Source: Lentzea sp. NBRC 102530
GTDB taxonomy: Bacteria > Actinomycetota > Actinomycetes > Mycobacteriales > Pseudonocardiaceae
Length of the DNA stretch: 64,000 nt
NCBI RefSeq assembly: GCF_030269365.1
Contig: NZ_BSTF01000007.1
Location: 248,001-312,000 of the forward strand
Direction: 5' to 3'
Shown: positions 50,215-57,591 of the stretch, one piece after another
Position numbering within the stretch: position 1 is the first letter of the stretch
Layout of the letters: each line of letters opens with the position of its first letter
Translations under genes and position numbers: made by a program
The notes under the pieces: generated by a model
Told to the model about the DNA's origin: nothing
The model's database searches: none
The model's input: the letters and a program-made list of their open reading frames with translations, nothing else

Positions 50215-51589
50215 AGCCCTGACGTACGAAGGGGTTTCGGTCTCGTACGGCGCTCTGGCGCTGCGCACGACCAGGCTGGCGTGGCAGTTGCGGTCGCTGG
50301 GCGTGGGGCACGGCGACCGGGTCGCGTACCTCGGGCCGAACCACCCGTCGTTCGTGGAGACGATGTTCGCCGCGCACCAGCTGGGCGCGATCTTCGTGCC
50401 GCTGAACTTCCGGCTGAGCCCGGCGGAGATCGACTACCAGCTGGCCGACTGCGGTGCCGCTGTCCTGGTGCACGCGCCGTCGCACGTCGTCTCGCACCCT
50501 TGCGCCGTGTCCCTGTCGTCGTACGAGGAGTTCTTGTCCCGCGGTTCCGAGGAGGTGCTGGACGAACCGGTGTCGGTGGACGACGTCGCGTTGATCCTCT
50601 ACACGTCCGGCACCACGGGCAGGCCCAAGGGCGCGATGCTCACGCACGCCAACCTGCTGTGGAACACGTTCAACCTGATGATCGGCGTCGACCTGCGTGC
50701 GGACGACGTCGTGCTGGTCACCGCGCCGTTGTTCCACGTCGCCGCGCTGACCCAGACGCTGCTGCCCTCCTTCGTGAAGGGAGGGCACAGCGTGCTCACC
50801 CCGCGCTGGGACGTCGCGGAGTGCCTGTCGCTGATCTCCGGCCGCGGTGTGACGTGGATGTTCGGGGTGGCCACGATGTACGCCGACCTGGCGTCGTCAC
50901 CGCTGTGGCCTTCGGCCGACCTGTCGTCGTTGCGCGTGCTGCTGTGCGGCGGGGCCGCGGTGCCGGACTCGCTGATCAGGACGTTCCAGGACCGGGACCT
51001 GGTGTTCTGCCAGGGGTACGGGCTCACCGAGACCGCGCCCGGTGCCACGTTCCTCGAGGCCTGGGACAGCGTGGCGCGGGCGGGTTCGGCGGGGCCGCCG
51101 GTGTTCTTCGGCGACCTCCGGCTCGCTGCGTCCGGTGAGATCGAGGTGCAGGGCCCCAACGTCACACCGGGCTACTGGAACGACCCGGCGGCTTCCTCGG
51201 CGGCCTTCACCCCGGACGGCTGGTTCCGCACCGGCGACCTCGGCCGTCTGGCCGACGGCCACCTGTACGTCCTCGACCGCCTGAAGGACATGTTCATCTC
51301 GGGTGGCGAGAACGTCTACCCGGCCGAGGTCGAGAACGCGATCTCCGCCCACCCGGACGTGGCCGAGGTGGCGGTCGTCGGGGTGCCGGACGTCCGCTGG
51401 GGCGAGGTGGGTCGCGCGTTCGTCCGGCCGCACGACGGCGTCGCGTTCGACGTCCCGGCGCTGCGGGAGTTCCTGTTGCCGCGCCTGGCGAAGTACAAGA
51501 TCCCGGTGCACGTGTCGGTGGTGTCGTCGTTGCCGCGCACGGGTTCGGGCAAGGTGCTCAAGCCCGCCTTGCGGCGGATCCCGCTCTGA
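50153..51589 (+). CDS. acyl/aryl-CoA synthetase (AMP-forming)
   Basis: 478 residues, the ANL superfamily. P-loop YTSGTTGRPKGAMLTHA (about 151-167), A5 motif GYGLTETAPGATF, A7 GWFRTGDLGR, A8/hinge DRLKDMFISGGENVYPAEVE, and catalytic Lys in TGSGKVLKPAL. It activates a carboxylic acid to its CoA thioester, the entry step of the operon's pathway. The N-terminal LGSWPHRRARMAPKREALTY is standard for the family, supporting ATG at 50153 despite the 62-bp overlap with the transporter gene. Converges on a TetR gene with a 32-bp overlap. Confidence 0.9.
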   Translation: MRNAGLGSWPHRRARMAPKREALTYEGVSVSYGALALRTTRLAWQLRSLGVGHGDRVAYLGPNHPSFVETMFAAHQLGAIFVPLNFRLSPAEIDYQLADCGAAVLVHAPSHVVSHPCAVSLSSYEEFLSRGSEEVLDEPVSVDDVALILYTSGTTGRPKGAMLTHANLLWNTFNLMIGVDLRADDVVLVTAPLFHVAALTQTLLPSFVKGGHSVLTPRWDVAECLSLISGRGVTWMFGVATMYADLASSPLWPSADLSSLRVLLCGGAAVPDSLIRTFQDRDLVFCQGYGLTETAPGATFLEAWDSVARAGSAGPPVFFGDLRLAASGEIEVQGPNVTPGYWNDPAASSAAFTPDGWFRTGDLGRLADGHLYVLDRLKDMFISGGENVYPAEVENAISAHPDVAEVAVVGVPDVRWGEVGRAFVRPHDGVAFDVPALREFLLPRLAKYKIPVHVSVVSSLPRTGSGKVLKPALRRIPL

Positions 51590-52190
51590 CCTCGTGGCGG
51601 GCCAGCAGTGTGTGGACGGCCTCGTCCACCGCGTGGGTCATGGCCTTCTCGGAGGGCGACCAGTTCATCAGCAGCATCCGCGGCCAGAACGCGAAGTTGG
51701 AGATCATGCCGAGGAACTGCGTCGCCGCGAGCACCGGATCCGCGACGTCCAGCGTGCCCTCGTCGTGCTCCTGCTCCAGGTAGTCGCGCACCGCGTCGAA
51801 GAACGGTTGCTTGCCGAGCTTGAACTGCGTCTGCCCGAGCTCGGGGAACCGCGGTGCCTCGGCGATCACGATGCGGAACAACGCGACCATGCCCGGCCGC
51901 GTCAGCAACGTCACGTACCGCCGCCCGAGCGCGGTCAGCCCCTTGCGCGGGTCGCCGGCCGGGGGCGTCAGCGCGCCCTCCTCCGTGCGCCAGTAGTCCG
52001 TGACGATGGCGTCGAACAACTCCGCCTTCGTCGGGAACTGCTTGAACAGCGTCGCCTTCGACACCTCGGCCGCGTCGGCGATGCGCGCGAGCGACGTCTT
52101 GTCGTACCCGGACTCCAGGAACAACGTCGTCGCGGCGTCGACGATCGCCGCCCGCTTCTGCTCGGCCATGCGCTCGTGGTAGGTCGGCAC
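51558..52190 (-). CDS. TetR-family transcriptional regulator
   Basis: 210 residues with the TetR head KRAAIVDAATTLFLESGYDK...RIADAAEVSKATLFKQFPTKAEL (about 11-55) and a TetR_C_7/AcrR-like tail. Ligands of this branch are often acyl-CoAs or hydrophobic compounds. GTG at 52190 is preferred because CACAAT lies 6 nt upstream; ATG at 52169 would also keep the DNA-binding domain intact. It is divergent from the SDR gene at 52294, with two near-identical 20-bp operators between them. Confidence 0.87.
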   Translation of the reverse strand: MPTYHERMAEQKRAAIVDAATTLFLESGYDKTSLARIADAAEVSKATLFKQFPTKAELFDAIVTDYWRTEEGALTPPAGDPRKGLTALGRRYVTLLTRPGMVALFRIVIAEAPRFPELGQTQFKLGKQPFFDAVRDYLEQEHDEGTLDVADPVLAATQFLGMISNFAFWPRMLLMNWSPSEKAMTHAVDEAVHTLLARHEVRAGSAARRA

Positions 52191-52208
52191 CTCCCCATTG
52201 TGCCATGA

Positions 52209-52274
52209 GGTGAGTCACTTGACTCGCCATCGCATCCCTGTCTAACGTTTCCGAGGCGAGTCACTCGACTCACC
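52209..52274. promoter_or_regulatory. twin TetR operators and SDR promoter
   Basis: GGTGAGTCACTTGACTCGCC (52209-52228) and GGCGAGTCACTCGACTCACC (52255-52274) are inverted repeats with arms GAGTCA/TGACTC; the second matches the reverse complement of the first at 18 of 20 bases. TTGACT (52219-52224), 18 bp, TAACGT (52243-52248) forms the SDR promoter, with one operator on the -35 and the other at the transcription start. Confidence 0.7.
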
Positions 52275-52293
52275 ACTCTCGGGAGGAACCACC

Positions 52294-53049
52294 ATGAACC
52301 GCTTCGACGGGCAGACCGTGCTGATCACCGGCGCGACGAGCGGAATGGGAGCGAGCCACGTGCGCGGCTTCCACGCGGCGGGCGCACAGGTGGTGATCGC
52401 CGCCCGCGACCTGGACGCGGCGTCCTCGTTCGCTTCCTCGCTGGGCCCCCGCGCTTCCGCCGTCCGCCTGGACGTGACGTCCGAACCGGACTGGATCGCG
52501 GCGATCGAGCAGATCGGCCCGCTGTCGGTGCTGGTCAACAACGCGGGCGCGCAGCACCCGGCCGCCCTGATCGAGGACACGCCCCTGCCGACCTGGGAAC
52601 GCACCCTCGCGGTGAACCTGACCGGCCAGTTCCTCGGCATCAAGCACGCGACGCCGTCCCTGCGCGCGGCCGGCGGCGGCACGATCATCAACATCGCCTC
52701 GACCATGGCCAACGTGGGCCAGGCCTGTTACGCACCGTACGTGGCGAGCAAGTGGGCCCTGCGCGGCCTGACCCGCACCGCCGCCCTCGAACTGGGCCGC
52801 GACAACATCCGGGTGAACTCGATCCACCCGGGAGTGGTGGCCACCCCGCTGATCACCGAACCGATCGCCGACCAGCCCCCGATCGGCGACCTCTACTCCC
52901 CTGCCCCGTTCGCCGTCCCGCGCCTGGGCACCCCGGAAGAGGTGACCGCCCTGATCCTGCACCTGGTCTCGCCGGACGGCGCCTTCGCCACGGGCGCCGA
53001 GTTCGTGCTCGACGGCGGCCTCCTGCTCGGCCCCGCCCTGGCCGCCTAG
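52294..53049 (+). CDS. short-chain dehydrogenase/reductase
   Basis: 251 residues, classical SDR: VLITGATSGMGASHVRGF (NAD(P) site, about 10-27), VLVNNAGAQHP, catalytic Ser in IINIASTMA, and YxxxK in CYAPYVASKWALRGL. The C-terminal GAEFVLDGGLLLGP is standard. Gly-rich motif followed by Arg in IAARDLD suggests NADP preference. Substrate unknown. It is controlled by the divergent TetR protein through the twin operators. It could act in the neighbouring catabolic pathway, but it is a separate transcription unit. ATG with GGGAGG upstream. Stop overlaps the convergent SARP gene by 4 bp. Confidence 0.87.
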   Translation: MNRFDGQTVLITGATSGMGASHVRGFHAAGAQVVIAARDLDAASSFASSLGPRASAVRLDVTSEPDWIAAIEQIGPLSVLVNNAGAQHPAALIEDTPLPTWERTLAVNLTGQFLGIKHATPSLRAAGGGTIINIASTMANVGQACYAPYVASKWALRGLTRTAALELGRDNIRVNSIHPGVVATPLITEPIADQPPIGDLYSPAPFAVPRLGTPEEVTALILHLVSPDGAFATGAEFVLDGGLLLGPALAA

Positions 53050-55904
53050 AGGTAGTCCGCCACCGCCCCGAACGTGAACAGCCCGGTCCCCGCCACCACC
53101 TCACCCGCGGCGGGCGACAACACCCGCCGAGCCCGCGCCCGCACCCCGTCGTCCCCCAGCCGATCGGCCGCCATCGCGAGCAAACACCCGCGCACCTCGG
53201 CCAACAGGTCAGCGGGCCCGTCCGGCAACGCCCTGACCGCGGCCAACGCCTCGTCCGCCGGCAACACCAGTGGCTCCACCCACGCCCGGTGCGGCCCCCA
53301 GTCGTCGTCGAGGTCCACAGCGGACGGTCCGTGCAAACTCAGCAGGGCCAACGGCAACAGCCCCCGTTCCATCCCCCACATCCCGGTGCCCGCAACACGC
53401 CCGGCCGCCACCCGATAAGCCCTGTCGGCCCCACTCTTGTCCCCGGCCGCCGCGAGCTTCAGGGCGTTGAACCACTCGGTGAACACCCCCACCAACGGCA
53501 AGTCGTCGCGCTCAGCCACCTCGTCGGCCGCCCGCGCGTGCTCGTCGGCGGTCACCAGGTCGCCCAACGCGCAGTGGGCCTGCACGAGGATCAGGTGGCC
53601 GAGGACCTCGTGGGTGGTCAGCCGCCCCGCCGCCAACGCCACCAGCTCGCGCCCGATGGCGGCACGCTCCCGGGCCAGGCCGGTGCGGTGGAAGGTGTGC
53701 ATGAAGCGGGCGTTGAGGGCGAACACCAGCAGGGCCGGGTCGTCCAGGGTGCGGGCGATGGCCTCGGCCTCGGTCGCTTCGGGCAGGCGACGGCCGGTGC
53801 CGCGATCCTCCAGGGCGATGGTGGCCAGGAGTCGTGCTCGGGTGGCGGTCGGCTCCGGGAAGGCGGGCAGGGTGCGGAGGGCGGCGGCGACGAGTTCGGC
53901 GGAGTGGGCGGGGTCGTCGTTGGTGGTCCAGATGCCGGGCACGTCGAACGAGCCGATGACCTCGGCCACCGCGCTCGGGTCGGCGGGAGCGCCGGAGAAG
54001 CCGGTGGTGGTGATGGGTGTGCGTGCCGTGGCCAGTCGCAGTGCGGCGGACCTCTGCTCCCGCGCCCCCTCCAGGTCCCCGCCGACCGCCAGCGCCCGCA
54101 CCAACCCGGCCAGCAGCCCGAGCCGCTCCTCCCCCGCCGCCGCGATCGCCGCCCTCCACAACCCCACCGCCTCCCGCGGCGAGCGCGTCACCGAGGCGGC
54201 CCCGGCCAGTGCCCGCACCGCCGCCTCGCCCCGAGCACCTGCCAGCCGGTAGTGGTGGGCGAGCAGCGTCGCCTCGGCGGGCCGCGACGACTCCAAAGCC
54301 GCCGCCGCGGCCGCGTGCCAGCGGGCTCGGCGGGTCAGGGAGAGGTCCGAGTACACCGTGTCCCGCACCAGCGCGTGGGTGAAGCGGGCGTGGCCGGGCG
54401 CCTCCTCGACCACGAAACCCGCTGCCAGCGCCAGGTCCAGTGCGTCCAGCACGTCCGCTCCGGCGACGGCGCTCAGCAGGTCCACGTCGATGTCCCGGCC
54501 CAGCACCGATGCCTGCCGCAGCACGGTCGCGGCAGGGGCGGGGAGTGCGGCCAGGCGGTGGCGGATCACCTCGCGGACGCCCGCGGGCACGCCGAGCGTT
54601 CCCTCGGCGGCGAAGAGGCGGGCCAGTTCCTTGGCGTAGAACGGGTTGCCGCCGCTGCGGTCACGAACGGCCCGTGCGTCGGCGGTCGGTGCGATCGGGG
54701 TGATCAGGGTGGCGATGGCGTCCTCGTCCAGGCCGTGCAGGTCCACGCGCACCGGTTCGGCGCGGGCGAGGGCCTCCGATGGCAGCGCAGAGCGCGAGGT
54801 GGCGACGATCAGGACTCGGCCGGCGAGGCGGGCTGTGGTGAAGGCGGCCAGCACGGCCAGGGTTTCTTCGTCGGCCTGGTGCAGGTCGTCCAGGACCACG
54901 AGCACCGGGGCGGCGGACTCCACGGCGGCCACGACGGACCGGCGCAGCTGGAAGCGGTCGGCAGGGACAAGGCTGGAGCCCAGTGCCTCCACCACCTGTT
55001 GCCACGGCCAGGCGACCGGGGCGTCCTCCGGGCAGCGGGCCCAGACGTACCTCCAGCCCAGGCGGGTGGCGAACGCCTCGGCCAGGGCGGTCTTGCCCAC
55101 GCCGGCCTCACCCGTCACGACGGCCAGGCCGAGGCCTGCCGCGGGGACGGCGGAGTACAGGCTCGCCAACTCCGCCGAACGCCCCACCAGCGGTGACGGC
55201 AACGTCAGGCGGGGTGAGTGGGCGAGGATGTCGGCCTCTACCGAACGCAACTCCGGGCCGGGGTCCACGCCCAGGTTCGAGACGAGCTCGGCACGTGCCT
55301 CCCGCACCGCGTCCAAGGCGTCGCCCTGGCGGCCCTCGCGGTACAGGGCTAGGGCCAGCAGGCTCCACGCCTTCTCGCGCCACGGGTGGTCGGCCAGGTG
55401 GGCGCGCAGGTCGGCGACCACGCCGGCGGAACGGCCCAGGTCCAGCTGGAGTGAGGCGCGGCGTTCCACGGCCAGCAGGCGCAGCTCGGAGAGGCGGGCG
55501 ATTTCGGCGCGTGCCCACGGGAAGTCGAACTCGGCGTAGGCCGGGCCCCGCCACAAAGCCAGCGCCCGGTCCAAAGCGGACAGGTCGCCGTCGAGCAGCG
55601 ACTCGAACTCCCACGCGTCGACGTCCGAGGCCAGCAACGCGTACCCGGCGCCCGACGTGACCAGCAGGGAAGACGGAGTCCTGGGTGGACGGTCGGGCTC
55701 CAGCGCCTTCCGCAAGGCGCCCACGAACGTCTGCACGGTGCCTACAGCGCCGGACGGCGGGTCCTCCCACAGCGAGGCGACGATCGTGTCGACCGGCACC
55801 ACGCGGCGGCGGGCCACCAGGAGGCGGGCCAGGACGGCGCGTTGTTTCGGGCCGCCCAGGCGGGTGGAACCGGCGGTCAGCGGGCCCAGGACACCGAACC
55901 TCAC
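53046..55904 (-). CDS. SARP-type regulator: BTAD plus AAA ATPase
   Basis: 952 residues. An OmpR-type winged helix (FGVLGPLTAG, IVASLWEDPPSGAVGTVQTF) and BTAD domain cover about 1-230. An AAA_16-type ATPase follows: RSAELASLYSAV, Walker A VVTGEAGVGKTALA near 262-275, Walker B VLVVLDDLHQADEETL near 335, and RSGGNPFYAKELAR. A long helical C-terminus without clear motifs completes it. It resembles the LuxR-type LAL ATPase but with the DNA-binding domain at the front. Probable pathway activator; the divergent hydrolase at 55949 is the nearest candidate target. Confidence 0.86.
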   Translation of the reverse strand: MRFGVLGPLTAGSTRLGGPKQRAVLARLLVARRRVVPVDTIVASLWEDPPSGAVGTVQTFVGALRKALEPDRPPRTPSSLLVTSGAGYALLASDVDAWEFESLLDGDLSALDRALALWRGPAYAEFDFPWARAEIARLSELRLLAVERRASLQLDLGRSAGVVADLRAHLADHPWREKAWSLLALALYREGRQGDALDAVREARAELVSNLGVDPGPELRSVEADILAHSPRLTLPSPLVGRSAELASLYSAVPAAGLGLAVVTGEAGVGKTALAEAFATRLGWRYVWARCPEDAPVAWPWQQVVEALGSSLVPADRFQLRRSVVAAVESAAPVLVVLDDLHQADEETLAVLAAFTTARLAGRVLIVATSRSALPSEALARAEPVRVDLHGLDEDAIATLITPIAPTADARAVRDRSGGNPFYAKELARLFAAEGTLGVPAGVREVIRHRLAALPAPAATVLRQASVLGRDIDVDLLSAVAGADVLDALDLALAAGFVVEEAPGHARFTHALVRDTVYSDLSLTRRARWHAAAAAALESSRPAEATLLAHHYRLAGARGEAAVRALAGAASVTRSPREAVGLWRAAIAAAGEERLGLLAGLVRALAVGGDLEGAREQRSAALRLATARTPITTTGFSGAPADPSAVAEVIGSFDVPGIWTTNDDPAHSAELVAAALRTLPAFPEPTATRARLLATIALEDRGTGRRLPEATEAEAIARTLDDPALLVFALNARFMHTFHRTGLARERAAIGRELVALAAGRLTTHEVLGHLILVQAHCALGDLVTADEHARAADEVAERDDLPLVGVFTEWFNALKLAAAGDKSGADRAYRVAAGRVAGTGMWGMERGLLPLALLSLHGPSAVDLDDDWGPHRAWVEPLVLPADEALAAVRALPDGPADLLAEVRGCLLAMAADRLGDDGVRARARRVLSPAAGEVVAGTGLFTFGAVADYL

Positions 55905-55948
55905 CGTTCACTGATCCGTTGCTGATCGGCCCCGCGCACAGTAGCTGC

Positions 55949-56812
55949 GTGAACCACACCGCATTCGACTACCAGCGCGTTCAGGTCTCCGGGAACGTTG
56001 AACTGAACGTGGCCACGACCGGCAGCGGGACGCCCGTCGTGCTGTTGCACGGCTTCCCGCAGACCCACCTCATGTGGCGGCACGTCGCCGCCGACCTGGC
56101 CGCCGACCACACCGTGATCATGCCCGACCTGCGCGGCTACGGCGACAGCGACAAGCCCCAGGACACCGGCGAGACCTACGCCAAGCGGACGATGGCGCAG
56201 GACGTCGTCGACGTCGCGAAGGCTCTTGGGCACGACAGGTTCGCGTTGGCGGGCCACGACCGGGGCGCCCTGGTGGCGTTCCGCACGGCCCTCGACCACG
56301 CTGACCACGTCACCCACCTCGCATCGCTCGACGTGCTGCCCACGCTGGACATGTGGGACGTCATGCGCGGCACGTCCGCCGCCGTCGGCTTCCACCTGTT
56401 CCTCATGGCGCAGCCGCCCGGCCTGCCCGAACAGCTCATCGGCGCGAGTCCCGACGCGTTCTTCGGCCACTTCCTCGACGCGTGGGGCGCCACACCGTTC
56501 TCCGACGAGATCAAGGCCGAGTACCTGCGGGCGAGCCGCGAGGCCGTCACCTCGATCGTCGCGGACTACCGGGCGTCGGCCACGATCGACGTCGAGCACG
56601 ACACCGCCGACCGGAACGCGGGCAACCGTCTCACCATGCCGGTCACCGTGCTGCAACAGGACTGGGGCGCGGCACTCGGCTTCGACGCGAAGCAGCTCTG
56701 GGACGCCTGGACGCGGGACCTCGACCACCGGACCGTCCCCTATGGACACTTCATGGCGGAAGAGGTACCGCAGGAGATCGCGCAGATGATCCGCGACCTG
56801 CTGAAGCGATGA
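55949..56812 (+). CDS. alpha/beta hydrolase, haloacetate-dehalogenase/epoxide-hydrolase type
   Basis: 287 residues. HGFPQTHLMWRHVA is the oxyanion HGxP region, and MPDLRGYGDSDKP is typical of the fluoroacetate-dehalogenase and epoxide-hydrolase branch. The nucleophile elbow GHDRGALVAF has Asp rather than Ser, so it forms an alkyl-enzyme ester as dehalogenases do. The acid lies in the segment around QQDWGA (approximate) and the catalytic His in YGHFMAEEVP. Cytoplasmic. GTG at 55949 is selected because it starts the conserved domain; upstream frame is antisense to the SARP gene. Substrate unknown. Confidence 0.83.
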   Translation: MNHTAFDYQRVQVSGNVELNVATTGSGTPVVLLHGFPQTHLMWRHVAADLAADHTVIMPDLRGYGDSDKPQDTGETYAKRTMAQDVVDVAKALGHDRFALAGHDRGALVAFRTALDHADHVTHLASLDVLPTLDMWDVMRGTSAAVGFHLFLMAQPPGLPEQLIGASPDAFFGHFLDAWGATPFSDEIKAEYLRASREAVTSIVADYRASATIDVEHDTADRNAGNRLTMPVTVLQQDWGAALGFDAKQLWDAWTRDLDHRTVPYGHFMAEEVPQEIAQMIRDLLKR

Positions 56813-57292
56813 TTCCCGCGCGCACAGGAAAACTCCTTCCCTTGATCACGCACGGAAGCGCGCACCAGGCCACGGGCATGGTCCACACCACTCGCCGAAC
56901 GGCCCGCCGGCGGAGCGCTTGCACCAGGGCGGAGTGGACGAAGGACGGGTTGGCATCGACGTGGGCACGGGCAACCGCGCGATGATCGACACGGCGCAGC
57001 AGGAGTCCGGCGCGAAGTCGCCGCGGGTGTTCCACCCGGCAGGCGGGACCAGTCCCGAACCGTCCGGCGCGTCGGCCGACCTGGCCGTGCCCGAGGCGCG
57101 GGAGCACCGGCCGCGTCAGCACGTCCCGGACGACTGCGCGCCGTTCACGACCTTCGCCGTCACACCCCAGGGCCGCGGCGGGAGGTCTCATGACCGTCGT
57201 GCCTGCCTGCACACCCGCACTGCCACGGGTGCCCGCCGACGCCGATGACGAGTGTCACGGTGGGCAACAAACCGAGGACAGGAACCAGGTAT
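56813..57292. other. gene-poor stretch
   Basis: No gene with clear homology features. One open frame on the plus strand (56982-57248, listed separately) has GC-rich third codon positions for its first 80 codons but no recognisable start signal. A GGGAGG precedes an ATG at 57190 in another frame that shows no protein-like composition. No RNA gene or mobile-element trace was seen. Confidence 0.4.
56982..57248 (+). CDS. doubtful small ORF
   Basis: Possible 88-residue hydrophilic protein (MIDTAQQESGAKSPRVFHPA onward). In its favour: codon third positions are strongly G/C across the first two thirds, as in real genes here, and the frame is open further upstream to 56919. Against it: no Shine-Dalgarno or -10 box, no motif, and a C-terminus of Arg-rich sequence that looks non-coding. 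It may be a degraded gene. Confidence 0.2.
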   Translation: MIDTAQQESGAKSPRVFHPAGGTSPEPSGASADLAVPEAREHRPRQHVPDDCAPFTTFAVTPQGRGGRSHDRRACLHTRTATGARRRR

Positions 57293-57591
57293 CGGGCGCG
57301 CGGAAGCGCCCGGCTCTCCGGCCGGTCATGGTGATCTTCCCCCAGGAAGTGAGGCCCCCAGATGCAGGCGGTCCGGAGCATAAGCGGCTAACACCGTCTT
57401 TACAAGGGATGTGCGTCTGGTCACCTCGTGTAACGAAGAACCTCCGATGAGAGGTTCGTCCGCAGGATTCCCATCCGGGGATTTCGTCTGCTACAAAGCG
57501 TTCCGTCAGCATCCTCTGGGGGATGTCAGCAACGAACGGACACGCGACGAGCGTGTGCTTTGGCGTGTCCGGAATCTGGGGAGCCTCAGCT
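57293..57591 (+). promoter_or_regulatory. structured leader upstream of the tachylectin-like gene
   Basis: Less GC-rich than its surroundings and full of short stems: CGGGCGC/GCGCCCG (57293-57312), GAACCTC/GAGGTTC (57438-57457) and CATCC/GGATG (57510-57525). Near the start codon CGGACACGC (57537-57545) can pair with GCGTGTCCG (57563-57571), while its ACACGC part can instead pair with GCGTGT (57551-57556). These two folds exclude each other. GGGGAG (57578-57583) is the ribosome-binding site, 8 nt from the ATG at 57592. It matches no riboswitch I know. Confidence 0.45.

Noticed and set aside
57293..57591. c-di-AMP (ydaO) or other known riboswitch
   Set aside because: The conserved sequence blocks I know for ydaO and cobalamin classes are not present; only generic stems are seen.
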